Below, one piece after another: positions 8,812 through 17,675 of a stretch of DNA of 64,000 nucleotides. The notes beneath the pieces were generated by a model. It searched no databases. It was not told the origin of the DNA and saw only the letters and a program-made list of their open reading frames with translations. Where the stretch lies: NCBI RefSeq assembly GCF_009905725.1, contig NZ_JAAAKV010000005.1, positions 310,001 to 374,000 on the forward strand, given 5' to 3'. Origin of the DNA: Emticicia sp. CRIBPO (GTDB lineage: Bacteria > Bacteroidota > Bacteroidia > Cytophagales > Spirosomataceae). Each line of letters opens with the position of its first letter. Positions within the stretch are counted from its first letter, which is position 1. The position numbers and the translations under genes are program-made.

Positions 8812-9714
8812 ATGAACCAAATGAAAAAGAACCCTTTAGATGATTTTTTTGCCGAAAGGCTCTCAGATCACGAAGTGACTCCTTCGCAAAGAGCCATGGA
8901 CAGGTTTCATGAAAAATTAGCGGAAAGAGAAAAGAAAGCCTCTCCATTTATGATGATCAGGCCTAAAGCCTGGTATTATTATGGTGCGGCGGCTTCTGTT
9001 GCCCTTTTGATGACGGTCGGTTATCTCCAGTTCAAGTCGGATGAAGCAGTTATTCATTCAACTCCGGGGATGGCTCAGAATCAGAAATCTGTCCCAAAAA
9101 CAGACAACCATACTGCTGCCGTGGCTGAGAATGCTGTTGGTACGGAATCAAAGGAGCAGCCGGGTTCAAAGGATAAAACGGTTAATAAAGCAGTTCAGCA
9201 ATCTTCTAAGCCGGTTGTTGCCCCGCAAACAGCTCCTTCGGTAGCACAGCAAAAGTCTGTTGATGAACTGATCAGGAATATAGAAATAGATGAACGTCCT
9301 AAAGACCAGCTGGCACAGGCTCTTGACAGGTCTGAAAGCATAAAAGCTACCCGGAATACCCCGGTCTCAACAGACCAGAATAAGCTGTTTAAAAGTGAAG
9401 TAGGAGAAACCATCGTGCTGATCACCACCATTCCTGAAGAAGAGGTCATTCATTTACCTAACCAGGATTCAGGCATCAACAAATCGAAGGTGGTAGCTAT
9501 GGGAACCGATAAAGGAGATGAGGAAAAATCTGTCTTCTCAAGGGTTTTCGGAGAAATTAGAAATCTGAAACACGGTGAGAAGGTAAACCTTGCCAAACTC
9601 GGTTTGAAATCAAATGACGATGAGTTAGCCAGGGAAGATGGCTTTATCGCTTCAGAGACCAGGCAAATCAGGCAGGGATGGCAATGGATCAAAGGAAAGA
9701 TCAATAACAATTAA
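8812..9714 (+). CDS. Single-pass membrane protein in anti-sigma position
   Basis: This 300-residue protein is not recognised by sequence alone. The N-terminal 55 residues are charged and cytoplasmic-like. One transmembrane helix follows (about residues 57-75, WYYYGAAASVALLMTVGYL). Then comes a long low-complexity periplasmic region rich in Gln, Lys, Ser and Thr, with a more ordered C-terminus. Its position 2 bp after an ECF sigma gene and its topology fit an anti-sigma factor or sensor, but no zinc-binding anti-sigma motif (HxxxCxxC) is present. The function is inferred from context only. Confidence 0.7.
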   Translation: MNQMKKNPLDDFFAERLSDHEVTPSQRAMDRFHEKLAEREKKASPFMMIRPKAWYYYGAAASVALLMTVGYLQFKSDEAVIHSTPGMAQNQKSVPKTDNHTAAVAENAVGTESKEQPGSKDKTVNKAVQQSSKPVVAPQTAPSVAQQKSVDELIRNIEIDERPKDQLAQALDRSESIKATRNTPVSTDQNKLFKSEVGETIVLITTIPEEEVIHLPNQDSGINKSKVVAMGTDKGDEEKSVFSRVFGEIRNLKHGEKVNLAKLGLKSNDDELAREDGFIASETRQIRQGWQWIKGKINNN

Positions 9715-9796
9715 TAAATCACTATAAATTTAACAGACAGTCACCCGGATTGACCCGTTGGGCTGGCTTAGAGGTACATTTTAACTAATTACTCCA

Positions 9797-10849
9797 ATGA
9801 AAAGGACCGCTTTACTTTTGTTTTTAATAGCTTTCGGGCTTTCTTTTAAGTCTTTTGCGGTGATGCCGTCCGATACCACCGTAATCGAGTTTACAGACAA
9901 GGGTATTAAGAAAAGAATAACCGTTTACACAACCCACAGCAAGAGCTTTGATGTTCCGAAAGTCCTTAACCTGGAGAACCTGCTGAAAGAAATCGGGGTG
10001 GATTCCACGGAAAGAGAGAAAGCCCTGATCCTGATCGGGAAAGATAACAGCAAACAGGACACCATTTTTGTGATATCGAGGGAGGGGAATAAAATCAAAA
10101 TCCTGACCAGGGACCCTGTCTTTAAATCCTCCCAGGACACCGTTATCGTGGGCGAAGAAAAGCACATCATTATCGAAGAAAAAAAGGATTCCTACGATTT
10201 TGAACACAAGTCCGACAAGCCGGAAAAGCCTGCTCAGAAAAAGAAATTCTTTGCCAGAAGTGACTTCGGTATTTACCTGGGGATCAATAATTTTTTCAAT
10301 AACGCATCCCAGGGCCCTTCTCAGCTCTACGACCTAAGGACCTGGCCGTCAAGATATGTCGCACTTTCGTTCAGAAAGAATGCGACCCTGATCAGGGGCG
10401 AAAAAATGGATCTGGCCCTGAGCTACGGTCCGGAAATCGCCTGGTATAATTTTATGTTTGAAAACAGCAACGTTGTCAAATATGAAAACAACCAGGTCAG
10501 CTTTGTGAAGAATACATTTGAGACCAAAAAATCAAAACTGGTGATGCCGTTTCTGAACCTGCCGGTGCTTTTAAACTTCGGCTTCAAGCAGGAGAAATTC
10601 AAAATCGGGATCGGGGGATATATCGGCTACAGAATAGGGGGCTACAGCAAGGTTAAATCTGAATCAGAAGGCCGGGTGATTGAGAAAGCCTCTTTCGGGA
10701 TGAACAAGGTCACCTATGGGCTTACAACGGAATTCGGAAGAAAGAACGGACTGACGCTGTTTTTCAGATATGACCTGAATGACCTTTTCAAGGAAAATCA
10801 GATCAACGGGAAAGACCTGCAGGCTTTCAGTGTAGGCATCAGGTTGTAA
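9797..10849 (+). CDS. Secreted protein with predicted outer-membrane beta-barrel
   Basis: A signal peptide ends near SFKSFA (about residue 21). After a 120-residue periplasmic part, the last 200 residues alternate aromatic and polar residues in strand-like stretches (FGIYLGINNFF, DLALSYGPEIAWYNFMF, FKIGIGGYIGYRIGGYS, GLTLFFRYDLNDLF). The C-terminus, VGIRL, resembles a PorT/OmpA-like barrel. It is third in the sigma-factor operon, 82 bp downstream of the anti-sigma-like gene, so it may be a target or an envelope sensor partner. The exact family is not recognised. Confidence 0.72.
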   Translation: MKRTALLLFLIAFGLSFKSFAVMPSDTTVIEFTDKGIKKRITVYTTHSKSFDVPKVLNLENLLKEIGVDSTEREKALILIGKDNSKQDTIFVISREGNKIKILTRDPVFKSSQDTVIVGEEKHIIIEEKKDSYDFEHKSDKPEKPAQKKKFFARSDFGIYLGINNFFNNASQGPSQLYDLRTWPSRYVALSFRKNATLIRGEKMDLALSYGPEIAWYNFMFENSNVVKYENNQVSFVKNTFETKKSKLVMPFLNLPVLLNFGFKQEKFKIGIGGYIGYRIGGYSKVKSESEGRVIEKASFGMNKVTYGLTTEFGRKNGLTLFFRYDLNDLFKENQINGKDLQAFSVGIRL

Positions 10850-10882
10850 AATTCCGGGCCGGATTAAATAACATTTCTGCTC

Positions 10883-10920
10883 AAAAGTTGCTTTCCTGAA
10901 AATAGGGAGCAACTTTTTTT
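10883..10920 (+). terminator. Rho-independent terminator of the sigma-factor operon
   Basis: AAAAGTTGCT (10883-10892) pairs with AGCAACTTTT (10908-10917) and runs into a T tract. An inner CCT/AGG extension strengthens the stem. The remaining 10921-11091 shows no convincing gene. Confidence 0.85.
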
Positions 10921-11091
10921 CGTTTTAGTTTTTTGCCCTAATAAAAAGGAGAAGGTGATTAAAGAAATTGTAAGTGGCTAACAAACAGTCAGATGATTTA
11001 TCAGGTTTGCGGGCGGGTCTGCGGACTTGAAGGAGACAATTTTATTTGCGATAATTTTTTTAAAAAAACTTTACATTTTTTTGGTCATAAT

Positions 11092-11122
11092 TTTGCGAAT
11101 AAGAAAAAACCTCCTACTTTTG
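11092..11122 (+). promoter_or_regulatory. Promoter of the tRNA-tuf cluster
   Basis: TTTG at 11092-11095 and TACTTTTG at 11115-11122 are separated by 19 bp, the Bacteroidota vegetative consensus. The first tRNA begins 50 bp downstream. Confidence 0.8.
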
Positions 11123-11172
11123 CAACTCCTTTTGAAAAGAGGGCAGTTCTTTGTTTTAAGTTATTAATATTT

Positions 11173-11255
11173 GGGGGTGTACCAGAGTGGCCAAATGGGG
11201 CAGACTGTAAATCTGCTGGTGTACGCCTACGGTGGTTCGAATCCATCCGCCCCCA
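11173..11255 (+). tRNA. tRNA-Tyr (GTA)
   Basis: The acceptor GGGGGTG pairs with CGCCCCC and the discriminator is A. The anticodon loop reads CTGTAAA (anticodon GTA). A long variable arm makes it class II, and the T arm is GGTGG-TTCGAAT-CCATC. CCA is not encoded. It is first of three tRNAs before tuf. Confidence 0.95.
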
Positions 11256-11270
11256 CATCGCTTTTAATAA

Positions 11271-11343
11271 GCGGGCGTAGCTCAGTTGGTAGAGCGACAG
11301 CCTTCCAAGCTGTAGGTCGCGGGTTCGAACCTCGTCGCCCGCT
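11271..11343 (+). tRNA. tRNA-Gly (TCC)
   Basis: The acceptor GCGGGCG pairs with CGCCCGC. The anticodon stem ACAGC/GCTGT encloses CTTCCAA (anticodon TCC). CCA is not encoded. It lies 15 bp after tRNA-Tyr. Confidence 0.95.
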
Positions 11344-11356
11344 CTTAATTCCCTAA

Positions 11357-11428
<72 letters not shown>

Positions 11429-11461
11429 CTGACTTAACTGGCAAGGTGGAATCAGAGCATT

Positions 11462-11494
11462 GAGCAATTATTGTATAATAATTGCTCCTTTTTT
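11462..11494 (+). terminator. Hairpin with U-tract between tRNA-Thr and tuf
   Basis: A perfect 11-bp stem (11462-11472 with 11477-11487), a GTAT loop and then CTTTTTT. It looks like an intrinsic terminator or attenuator placed 41 bp before tuf. Only a weak promoter-like TATAAATCG is seen between it and the tuf ATG, so partial read-through from the tRNA promoter is likely. Confidence 0.7.
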
Positions 11495-11535
11495 GAATTT
11501 TTAATATCGAAAAACTATAAATCGTATCTAATAAA

Positions 11536-12723
11536 ATGGCAAAAGAAAATTTTGACCGTAGCAAACCCCATGTTAATATTGGTACTATCGGTCACGTTGA
11601 CCACGGTAAAACTACATTAACAGCCGCAATTACTACAGTTCTTGCGAAAAAAGGTCTTGCAAAATTGAGAGATTTCTCTTCAATTGACAATGCACCTGAG
11701 GAAAAAGAAAGAGGTATTACTATCAATACTTCACACGTAGAGTACGAAACAGCTAATCGTCACTATGCACACGTTGACTGTCCAGGTCACGCCGATTACG
11801 TTAAGAACATGGTAACTGGTGCTGCTCAGATGGATGGTGCAATTATCGTTGTTGCTGCAACTGATGGTCCTATGCCACAAACTCGTGAGCACATCCTTCT
11901 TGCCCGTCAGGTAGGTGTTCCTCAGTTGGTAGTATTTATGAACAAAGTTGACTTAGTAGATGATCCTGAGCTTCTTGAGCTTGTTGAAATGGAGATTCGT
12001 GAGTTATTGTCATTCTACAAATTCGACGGTGATAATATCCCTGTAATTCAAGGTTCTGCACTTGGTGGCTTGAACGGCGAAGAGCAATGGGTAACTAAAA
12101 TCGAAGAGCTTATGGATGCGGTTGATAGTTTCATTCCACTTCCTGCTCGTGCTACTGATAAGCCATTCCTTATGCCGGTTGAAGACGTATTCTCGATCAC
12201 TGGTCGTGGTACTGTTGCTACTGGTCGTATCGAAACTGGTATCATCAACTCTGGTGAAGCAGTAGATATCCTTGGTATGGGTGCTGAAGGTCTTAAATCA
12301 GTTGTAACTGGTGTTGAGATGTTCCGTAAAATCCTTGACAGAGGTGAAGCTGGTGATAACGTAGGTCTTTTATTGAGAGGTATTGAGAAAGAAGCCATCC
12401 GTCGTGGTATGGTTATTTGTAAGCCGGGTTCAGTAAAACCTCACACTAAATTCAAAGCTGAAGTTTACGTATTGTCGAAAGAAGAGGGTGGTCGTCACAC
12501 TCCGTTCTTTAACAAGTACCGTCCTCAGTTTTATTTCCGTACCACTGACGTAACTGGTGAGATCTTCTTGCCTGAGAACGTTGAAATGGTAATGCCTGGT
12601 GATAACATCACTATCACTGTAAACCTTATCAATGCAATTGCGATGGACAAAGGTCTTCGTTTCGCGATTCGTGAAGGTGGTCGTACAGTAGGTGCTGGTC
12701 AGGTTACTGAAATTCTTGAATAA
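11536..12723 (+). CDS. tuf: Translation elongation factor EF-Tu
   Basis: The 395-residue GTPase has G1 GHVDHGKT (residues 19-26), the switch I region [14 protein letters not shown]3 DCPGHADY and G4 MNKVD. It brings aminoacyl-tRNA to the ribosome. Domains 2 and 3 are complete through [10 protein letters not shown]. Codon use is strongly biased (CGT, GGT, CTT), unlike the flanking accessory genes and as expected for a highly expressed gene. It is the only tuf copy in the window and follows three tRNA genes. Confidence 0.98.
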   Translation: MAKENFDRSKPHVNIGTIGHVDHGKTTLTAAITTVLAKKGLAKLRDFSSIDNAPEEKERGITINTSHVEYETANRHYAHVDCPGHADYVKNMVTGAAQMDGAIIVVAATDGPMPQTREHILLARQVGVPQLVVFMNKVDLVDDPELLELVEMEIRELLSFYKFDGDNIPVIQGSALGGLNGEEQWVTKIEELMDAVDSFIPLPARATDKPFLMPVEDVFSITGRGTVATGRIETGIINSGEAVDILGMGAEGLKSVVTGVEMFRKILDRGEAGDNVGLLLRGIEKEAIRRGMVICKPGSVKPHTKFKAEVYVLSKEEGGRHTPFFNKYRPQFYFRTTDVTGEIFLPENVEMVMPGDNITITVNLINAIAMDKGLRFAIREGGRTVGAGQVTEILE

Positions 12724-12741
12724 TATTTCTCGAAATATAGC

Positions 12742-12768
12742 AAAAAGCACTCCTTGTGAGTGCTTTTT
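12742..12768 (+). terminator. Rho-independent terminator of tuf
   Basis: AAAAAGCACTC, loop CTTGT, GAGTGCTTTTT: an 11-bp perfect stem that continues into T-rich sequence 19 bp after the tuf stop. Confidence 0.9.
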
Positions 12769-12804
12769 GTGTTTTAGTACAAACACTGTAATACTATCTC
12801 CCTG

Positions 12805-14025
12805 ATGAGGAATTCAAAACCGGCCGGAATTATATTTGTCCTGATTACCGTTCTGATTGATGTGATCGGAATAGGGATCATCATTCCTATTATTCCGGTG
12901 TTGATTCAGGAACTGACCGGAGGAAACATCAGTGAAGCCTCCAATTATGCCCTGTGGCTGGTTTTTGTCTATTCGCTTATGCAGTTTCTCTTTTCGCCGA
13001 TCATCGGTGGGCTCAGTGACAAATACGGAAGACGCCCGGTATTGCTGTTTTCACTTTTCGGGTTCGGGATTGATTACATATTCCTCGCTATGGCCCCGTC
13101 TATCCTCTGGCTGTTTGTAGGGAGGGTTATCGCAGGTATCACAGGAGCAAGTTTCACGACTGCAAGTGCTTATATTGCCGATGTGAGTCCCCCTGAAAAG
13201 AGGGCTCAGAATTTCGGAATGATCGGTGCTGCTTTCGGGCTTGGTTTCATTATCGGCCCGTCACTGGGCGGAATACTGGGAGAATACGGCAGCCGGATTC
13301 CTTTCTGGGTTTCAGCCGCTTTAACATTGGTCAACTGGCTTTACGGATACTTTGTATTACCTGAGTCACTAAAACCCGAAAACAGGAGGCCTTTTGACTT
13401 TAAAAGAGCCAACCCGGTCGGAAGTCTTTTAAACCTCAGGAAATACCCTTTTATACTTACCTTGGTGGCATCTTTGTTCCTGGTATATGTAGCCAATTAC
13501 GCTACCCAGGGGACCTGGTCGTTTTATACCATGGAAAAGTTCAAGTGGGGTGAAATGGAAGTAGGTCTGTCGCTTGGATTTGTCGGATTGATGGTCGCCA
13601 TCGTACAAGGCGGTTTGATCAGGGTGATTATCCCTAAACTGGGTCAGCAGAAAGCTCTGTTTGTAGGTCTGGCGGTGAACGCCCTTGGGCTTCTGGCTTT
13701 TGCTTTCGCCTCCCAATCCTGGATGATGTATGCGATCATGATACCGTTTGCTTTCGGAGGAATAGCCAATCCGGCCTTTCAGGGGATTATCTCCAACCAG
13801 GTCAAGGCAAATGAGCAGGGAGAGCTTCAGGGGGCTTTAACGAGCCTTTTAAGTGTGGCGGCCATCATTGGTCAGCCTTTGATGCTGGGTTTGTTCGGAT
13901 ATTTTACTTCCGCTAAAACAGACCTGTATTTTCCGGGAGCTCCGTTTTTTGTCGGATCCTTGTTGACGGTCATCAGTCTGGTGCTGACTTACAGGACCAT
14001 AAAAAAAGAAAATTTAAAGGTTTAA
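12805..14025 (+). CDS. TCR/Tet-type MFS efflux transporter
   Basis: The 406-residue membrane protein has about 12 hydrophobic segments. It carries the MFS motif [15 protein letters not shown] after TM2 and motif C-like [16 protein letters not shown] in TM5, the antiporter signature shared by TetA-type drug/H+ exporters. Family members pump tetracyclines or other small molecules out of the cytoplasm; the real substrate is unknown. It sits alone between the tuf terminator and the trnW promoter, splitting a usually continuous block. Base composition is similar to the housekeeping flanks, with no sign of a mobile element. Confidence 0.88.
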   Translation: MRNSKPAGIIFVLITVLIDVIGIGIIIPIIPVLIQELTGGNISEASNYALWLVFVYSLMQFLFSPIIGGLSDKYGRRPVLLFSLFGFGIDYIFLAMAPSILWLFVGRVIAGITGASFTTASAYIADVSPPEKRAQNFGMIGAAFGLGFIIGPSLGGILGEYGSRIPFWVSAALTLVNWLYGYFVLPESLKPENRRPFDFKRANPVGSLLNLRKYPFILTLVASLFLVYVANYATQGTWSFYTMEKFKWGEMEVGLSLGFVGLMVAIVQGGLIRVIIPKLGQQKALFVGLAVNALGLLAFAFASQSWMMYAIMIPFAFGGIANPAFQGIISNQVKANEQGELQGALTSLLSVAAIIGQPLMLGLFGYFTSAKTDLYFPGAPFFVGSLLTVISLVLTYRTIKKENLKV

Positions 14026-14034
14026 TGCAGTAAT

Positions 14035-14065
14035 TTTGGTGTAACAAAAAATATTGCTAAATTTG
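14035..14065 (+). promoter_or_regulatory. Promoter of trnW-secE-nusG
   Basis: TTTG at 14035-14038, a 19-bp spacer and TAAATTTG at 14058-14065, 26 bp before tRNA-Trp. Confidence 0.78.
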
Positions 14066-14091
14066 CAGCCCAATTAAGGTTCTTTATATAC

Positions 14092-14162
14092 ACGGGAATA
14101 GTTTAAAGGTAGAACTACGGTCTCCAAAACCGTCGGTCTGGGTTCGAGTCCTAGTTCCCGTG
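14092..14162 (+). tRNA. tRNA-Trp (CCA)
   Basis: The acceptor ACGGGAA pairs with TTCCCGT and the discriminator is G. The anticodon loop CTCCAAA has anticodon CCA, and the T arm is CTGGG-TTCGAGT-CCTAG. It is 47 bp upstream of secE, the conserved trnW-secE-nusG arrangement. Confidence 0.95.
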
Positions 14163-14209
14163 CTGTTTTTGAAAATTTTCAAATACAATCATTATTAATA
14201 AGTAGTTTA

Positions 14210-14401
14210 ATGAATAAACTGGTATCTTTTTTTAAGGAATCATGGAATGAGGTAGCTAATGAAGTTACCTGGCCTAAATGGGGTGAGTTGCAGTCAAGTG
14301 CCACTCTTGTTTTGGTAGCATCGCTTATTTTTGCCCTTGTCGTGGGTGCCATCGACTTCCTGATAGATAATTCGTTAAGATTATTATATCAATCAATATA
14401 A
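14210..14401 (+). CDS. secE: Preprotein translocase subunit SecE
   Basis: This 63-residue single-spanning protein has the conserved amphipathic start (FKESWNEVANEVTWPKWGELQ) and one transmembrane helix (about residues 30-48). It stabilises SecY in the inner-membrane translocon. The length matches the short one-helix form of most bacteria. The context trnW-secE-nusG is diagnostic. Confidence 0.95.
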   Translation: MNKLVSFFKESWNEVANEVTWPKWGELQSSATLVLVASLIFALVVGAIDFLIDNSLRLLYQSI

Positions 14402-14430
14402 ACTTAAACGCCTGCAAGAGCAGTCAGCAC

Positions 14431-14982
14431 ATGAGTGAGTTCAGTTGGTATGTTGTAAGAGCCGTATCACAACAAGAAAAGAAAATTAAGAATTATATCG
14501 AAAATGAAGCAGTCAGAAGAAAGCTGACCGATTTCATTCCTGAGATATTGATTCCTTCAGAGAAAATTGTTGAAGTAAGAAACGGAAAAAAGAGAGTCCG
14601 CGAGAAAAATTATTTCCCGGGGTACATTCTTATTAATGCTGACCTGAACAACGGTGAGGTAATGCACATGATCAAAAGCTTGCCTGGTGTTATTGGCTTC
14701 CTTGGTAAAAACGGCGGAGCATCTATTGAACCTGAACCTTTGAGACAATCTGAGGTGAACCGCATCTTAGGTATCCAGGAAGAAATCAGTGAAGAAACGA
14801 TCGACTCAGCTGTGAGCTTCTCAAAAGGTGCTGCAGTTAAAGTAATCGACGGACCATTCAATGGCTTCGAAGGTACTGTAGAAGAAATATTTGACGATAA
14901 GAAGAAATTGAATGTAAGTGTTAAGATCTTCGGAAGAAGCACACCGGTAGAGTTAAGCTACATTCAGGTAGAGAAGATTTAA
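14431..14982 (+). CDS. nusG: Transcription termination/antitermination protein NusG
   Basis: The NGN domain (WYVVRAVSQQEKKIKNYIE through the PGVIGFLG block) is followed by a C-terminal KOW domain (KGAAVKVIDGPFNGFEGTVEEI). NusG binds RNA polymerase and links it to Rho or the ribosome. Its 183 residues are normal. It is 29 bp downstream of secE and followed by a hairpin, so secE-nusG form a unit separate from rplK. Confidence 0.97.
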   Translation: MSEFSWYVVRAVSQQEKKIKNYIENEAVRRKLTDFIPEILIPSEKIVEVRNGKKRVREKNYFPGYILINADLNNGEVMHMIKSLPGVIGFLGKNGGASIEPEPLRQSEVNRILGIQEEISEETIDSAVSFSKGAAVKVIDGPFNGFEGTVEEIFDDKKKLNVSVKIFGRSTPVELSYIQVEKI

Positions 14983-15004
14983 TCAACTCTCCCGAAAAAT
15001 ATAA

Positions 15005-15035
15005 AGAAGGCTGTTCCCCAAAGGAGCAGCCTTCT
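15005..15035 (+). terminator. Hairpin after nusG
   Basis: AGAAGGCTG (15005-15013) pairs with CAGCCTTCT (15027-15035), with inner TCC/GGA pairing. Only a short T-rich tail follows, so termination may be weak. Confidence 0.6.
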
Positions 15036-15165
15036 TCAATGAAAATAGCGGGTGTAACTTATATTCCACTCTCTATCATTCCAAACCCCTTCTCCTTTTT
15101 CCTTTTCTCCGCTTTCCATAAAATCTCATAAATCCATCATATCCAACAATTTATGTGTGAATAAA

Positions 15166-15197
15166 TTTGGAACAAAAAATAATTTCCTCTACTTTTG
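15166..15197 (+). promoter_or_regulatory. Promoter of the rplK-rplA-rplJ-rplL operon
   Basis: TTTG at 15166-15169, a 20-bp spacer and TACTTTTG at 15190-15197, a near-perfect Bacteroidota promoter. Confidence 0.85.
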
Positions 15198-15411
15198 CAG
15201 TCCGTTTTGTAGAAACTGACAAGGCGGCGTAGAATTTTCCTTTCTCTTGTCATAATCTGATTATGTAACGCTTCCCCGGAGAGTCTGGTTAAAACTATGG
15301 AGAATCGAAAGAACATTTAATTGAAAATCAACCAATTGTGACTAGGTTGACGGGATCTTAAAGTTGGGTTCGTATGTTCGTATTTCTCAACATTTTAAAT
15401 TATTTCAAGCA
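15198..15411 (+). promoter_or_regulatory. Long structured 5' leader of rplK
   Basis: About 210 nt separate the promoter from the rplK ATG, long for this genome. A stem TGACAAG (15217-15223) / CTTGTCA (15246-15252) is visible, followed by an ATAAT/ATTAT mini-hairpin. In other bacteria L1 represses the L11-L1 operon by binding this leader. A similar role here is inference only; I did not recognise a defined L1 site. Confidence 0.4.
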
Positions 15412-15849
15412 ATGGCGAAAGAGATCGCAGGATATGTTAAGTTACAGGCTAAGGGTGGTCAAGCCAACCCTGCACCTCCGATTGGTCCTGCCTTAGGTTC
15501 GAAGGGTATTAACATCATGGAGTTCTGTAAGCAATTCAATGCGAGAACTCAGGATAAAATGGGCCAGGTGGTTCCTGTATTGATTACTTACTATACAGAC
15601 AAATCATTTGACTTCGTTATCAAAACCCCTCCTACAGCGGTGTTGTTGATAGATGCAGCTAAAGTAAAGAAAGGTTCTGATCAGCCTAACAGAAATAAGG
15701 TTGGTTCAGTAACTTGGGATCAGGTGAAAGTTATCGCCGAAACCAAAATGCCGGATCTTAACTGCTTCACTATCGAGTCGGCCATGAAAATGGTTGCCGG
15801 AACAGCAGCGAATATGGGCTTAAGGATCAAAGGAGACAGTCCTTTTTAA
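15412..15849 (+). CDS. rplK: 50S ribosomal protein L11
   Basis: The protein starts [32 protein letters not shown], the classical L11 N-terminal domain, and ends with the RNA-binding domain ([12 protein letters not shown]). The frame is open upstream to 15364, but those residues do not belong to L11, so the ATG at 15412 is chosen, giving 145 residues. L11 binds the GTPase centre of 23S rRNA. It is first gene of the L11-L1-L10-L7/L12 operon. Confidence 0.97.
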   Translation: MAKEIAGYVKLQAKGGQANPAPPIGPALGSKGINIMEFCKQFNARTQDKMGQVVPVLITYYTDKSFDFVIKTPPTAVLLIDAAKVKKGSDQPNRNKVGSVTWDQVKVIAETKMPDLNCFTIESAMKMVAGTAANMGLRIKGDSPF

Positions 15850-15913
15850 TTTTTTTTCATTTTATTAATGGGAGTTTCGCAAAATGCGGAACGTTAATTA
15901 CCAAACAAACAAT

Positions 15914-16612
15914 ATGGCAAGAATCACAAAAAAAAGAAAAGAAGCCCTTTCGAAGTATGATGCTTCAAAGGAATATTCTTTGGAAGAAGCTGCGGCTGTT
16001 TTGAAGCAGATTTCTTACACTAAGTTTGATTCATCTATTGATGTTGATGTACGTTTGGGCGTTGACCCACGTAAAGCTGACCAAATGGTAAGAGGTGTTG
16101 TAGCCCTTCCGCACGGTACCGGTAAAACAGTAAGGGTTTTGGTTCTTTGTTCTCCTGATAAGGAAGAAGAGGCTAAAGCTGCCGGAGCTGACTACGTAGG
16201 TCTTGACGACTACATCGCCAAGATAGAAAAGGGTTGGACTGATGTCGATGTAATCATCACTATGCCTACAGTAATGGCTAAACTTGGTCGTTTGGGTCGT
16301 GTGTTAGGACCAAGAGGTCTTATGCCAAACCCTAAATCAGGTACAGTTACATTAGAAGTAGGAAAAGCTGTAACAGAAGTAAAAGCTGGTAAAATTGACT
16401 TCAAAGTTGATAAAACAGGTATTATTCATGCAGCCATAGGAAAGGTATCATTCGATCCTAAGCAAATCGCAGAAAATGCTAATGAGTTAATTCAGACACT
16501 GATTAAACTCAAACCATCTTCAGCAAAAGGTACTTATGTGAAAGGCATCAGCTTTTCAAGCACCATGAGTCCGGGTATAAAGATTGACAAATCAACAATA
16601 ATTGGATTGTAA
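15914..16612 (+). CDS. rplA: 50S ribosomal protein L1
   Basis: The L1 protein is recognisable from [12 protein letters not shown], the [10 protein letters not shown] block and the signature [16 protein letters not shown]. The upstream in-frame ATG at 15884 adds ten residues that are not part of the family, so 15914 is preferred (232 residues). L1 binds the mobile L1 stalk of 23S rRNA and often acts as an operon repressor. It lies 64 bp after rplK and 2 bp before rplJ. Confidence 0.97.
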   Translation: MARITKKRKEALSKYDASKEYSLEEAAAVLKQISYTKFDSSIDVDVRLGVDPRKADQMVRGVVALPHGTGKTVRVLVLCSPDKEEEAKAAGADYVGLDDYIAKIEKGWTDVDVIITMPTVMAKLGRLGRVLGPRGLMPNPKSGTVTLEVGKAVTEVKAGKIDFKVDKTGIIHAAIGKVSFDPKQIAENANELIQTLIKLKPSSAKGTYVKGISFSSTMSPGIKIDKSTIIGL

Positions 16613-16614
16613 TC

Positions 16615-17148
16615 ATGAGAAGAGAAGAAAAAGCAGTAATAATCCAGGAGCTTACCGAGAAGTTTGCTAACTCACCTTATTTCTATATCACAGACGCAAG
16701 TGGTTTGTCGGTTGCTACAACCAACAAATTCAGAAGATTGTGTTTTGACAGAGGTATCGAATACAGAGTGGTTAAGAATTCTTTGATCGAGAAAGCTCTT
16801 GAGACGCTCGACACAGATTACACGCCGTTCAAAGATTCAGTTCTTAAAGGTTTTTCAGGTATCTTATTTCACCCTGAATCGGGTAAAGTAGGGGCGAAAC
16901 TCCTTAAAGATTTTCTTAAAGAAAATAAAAACTCAATTAAGCTTAAAGGTGCTTCAATCGACGGAGGTCTGTTCATTGGTCACGACCAACTTGAGACTCT
17001 TGAGAAATTGAAATCTAAAGCTGAGATGATTGGCGAAGTAATCGGATTGCTACAGTCGCCTGCCAAAAATGTTATTGGCGGACTTCAAAGTGGTGGTCAC
17101 AAATTGGCTGGTATTCTTAAAACTCTTTCTGAGAAAGAAGCCGCCTGA
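16615..17148 (+). CDS. rplJ: 50S ribosomal protein L10
   Basis: The 177-residue protein has the L10 core (REEKAVIIQELTEKFANSPYFYITDASGL, then FRRLCFDRGIEYRVVKNSLIEKAL) and a C-terminal helix that anchors L7/L12 dimers (ALQ/LAGILKTLSEKE region). It forms the base of the ribosomal stalk. Only 2 bp separate it from rplA, leaving no room for a separate L10 leader. Confidence 0.97.
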   Translation: MRREEKAVIIQELTEKFANSPYFYITDASGLSVATTNKFRRLCFDRGIEYRVVKNSLIEKALETLDTDYTPFKDSVLKGFSGILFHPESGKVGAKLLKDFLKENKNSIKLKGASIDGGLFIGHDQLETLEKLKSKAEMIGEVIGLLQSPAKNVIGGLQSGGHKLAGILKTLSEKEAA

Positions 17149-17226
17149 ATTATTCAAGGGTGATACAAGGTGTATCCATCCTACATTTAAAAACAAAAGT
17201 ATTAACTTTCAAAATTTTATATTAAA

Positions 17227-17607
17227 ATGGCAGATTTGAAGGCATTCGCTGAACAATTGGTTAATTTGACCGTTAAAGAAGTAAACGAATTAGCAACTAT
17301 CCTTAAGGATGAATATGGTATTGAGCCTGCAGCTGCAGGTGCGGTTGTAGTAGCAGCAACTGGTGGCGGAGACGCTGCTGAAGCTCCTGCTGAGCAAACT
17401 GCATTCGATGTGATCCTTAAATCAGGTGGTGCTAACAAACTTCAGGTAGTTAAATTGGTTAAAGATCTTACAGGTCTTGGACTTAAAGAAGCTAAAGAAC
17501 TAGTTGACGGTGCTCCAAAAGCATTGAAAGAAGGTATTGCTAAAGATGAGGCTGATGCCCTTAAGAAGCAACTTGAAGAAGCTGGTGCTGAAGTAGAGAT
17601 CAAGTAA
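17227..17607 (+). CDS. rplL: 50S ribosomal protein L7/L12
   Basis: The 126-residue protein has the N-terminal dimerisation helix pair, an Ala/Gly-rich hinge (about residues 37-55) and the C-terminal domain [39 protein letters not shown]. It recruits translation factors to the ribosome. In most bacteria rpoB follows directly, but here a strong hairpin and a foreign-looking island intervene. Confidence 0.97.
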   Translation: MADLKAFAEQLVNLTVKEVNELATILKDEYGIEPAAAGAVVVAATGGGDAAEAPAEQTAFDVILKSGGANKLQVVKLVKDLTGLGLKEAKELVDGAPKALKEGIAKDEADALKKQLEEAGAEVEIK

Positions 17608-17630
17608 TTTACTCTACCGGTATTTTGAGT

Positions 17631-17675
17631 GAGGTGGAATAAGTTGAAAAACTTACTCCACCTCATTTTGTTTTT
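17631..17675. terminator. Bidirectional terminator between rplL and the XRE gene
   Basis: GAGGTGGAATAAGTT (17631-17645) pairs with AACTTACTCCACCTC (17650-17664) with one mismatch and a GAAA loop. ATTTTGTTTTT follows on the + strand. It overlaps the stop codon of the opposing regulator, so it can serve both. It marks the upstream border of the island. Confidence 0.88.
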
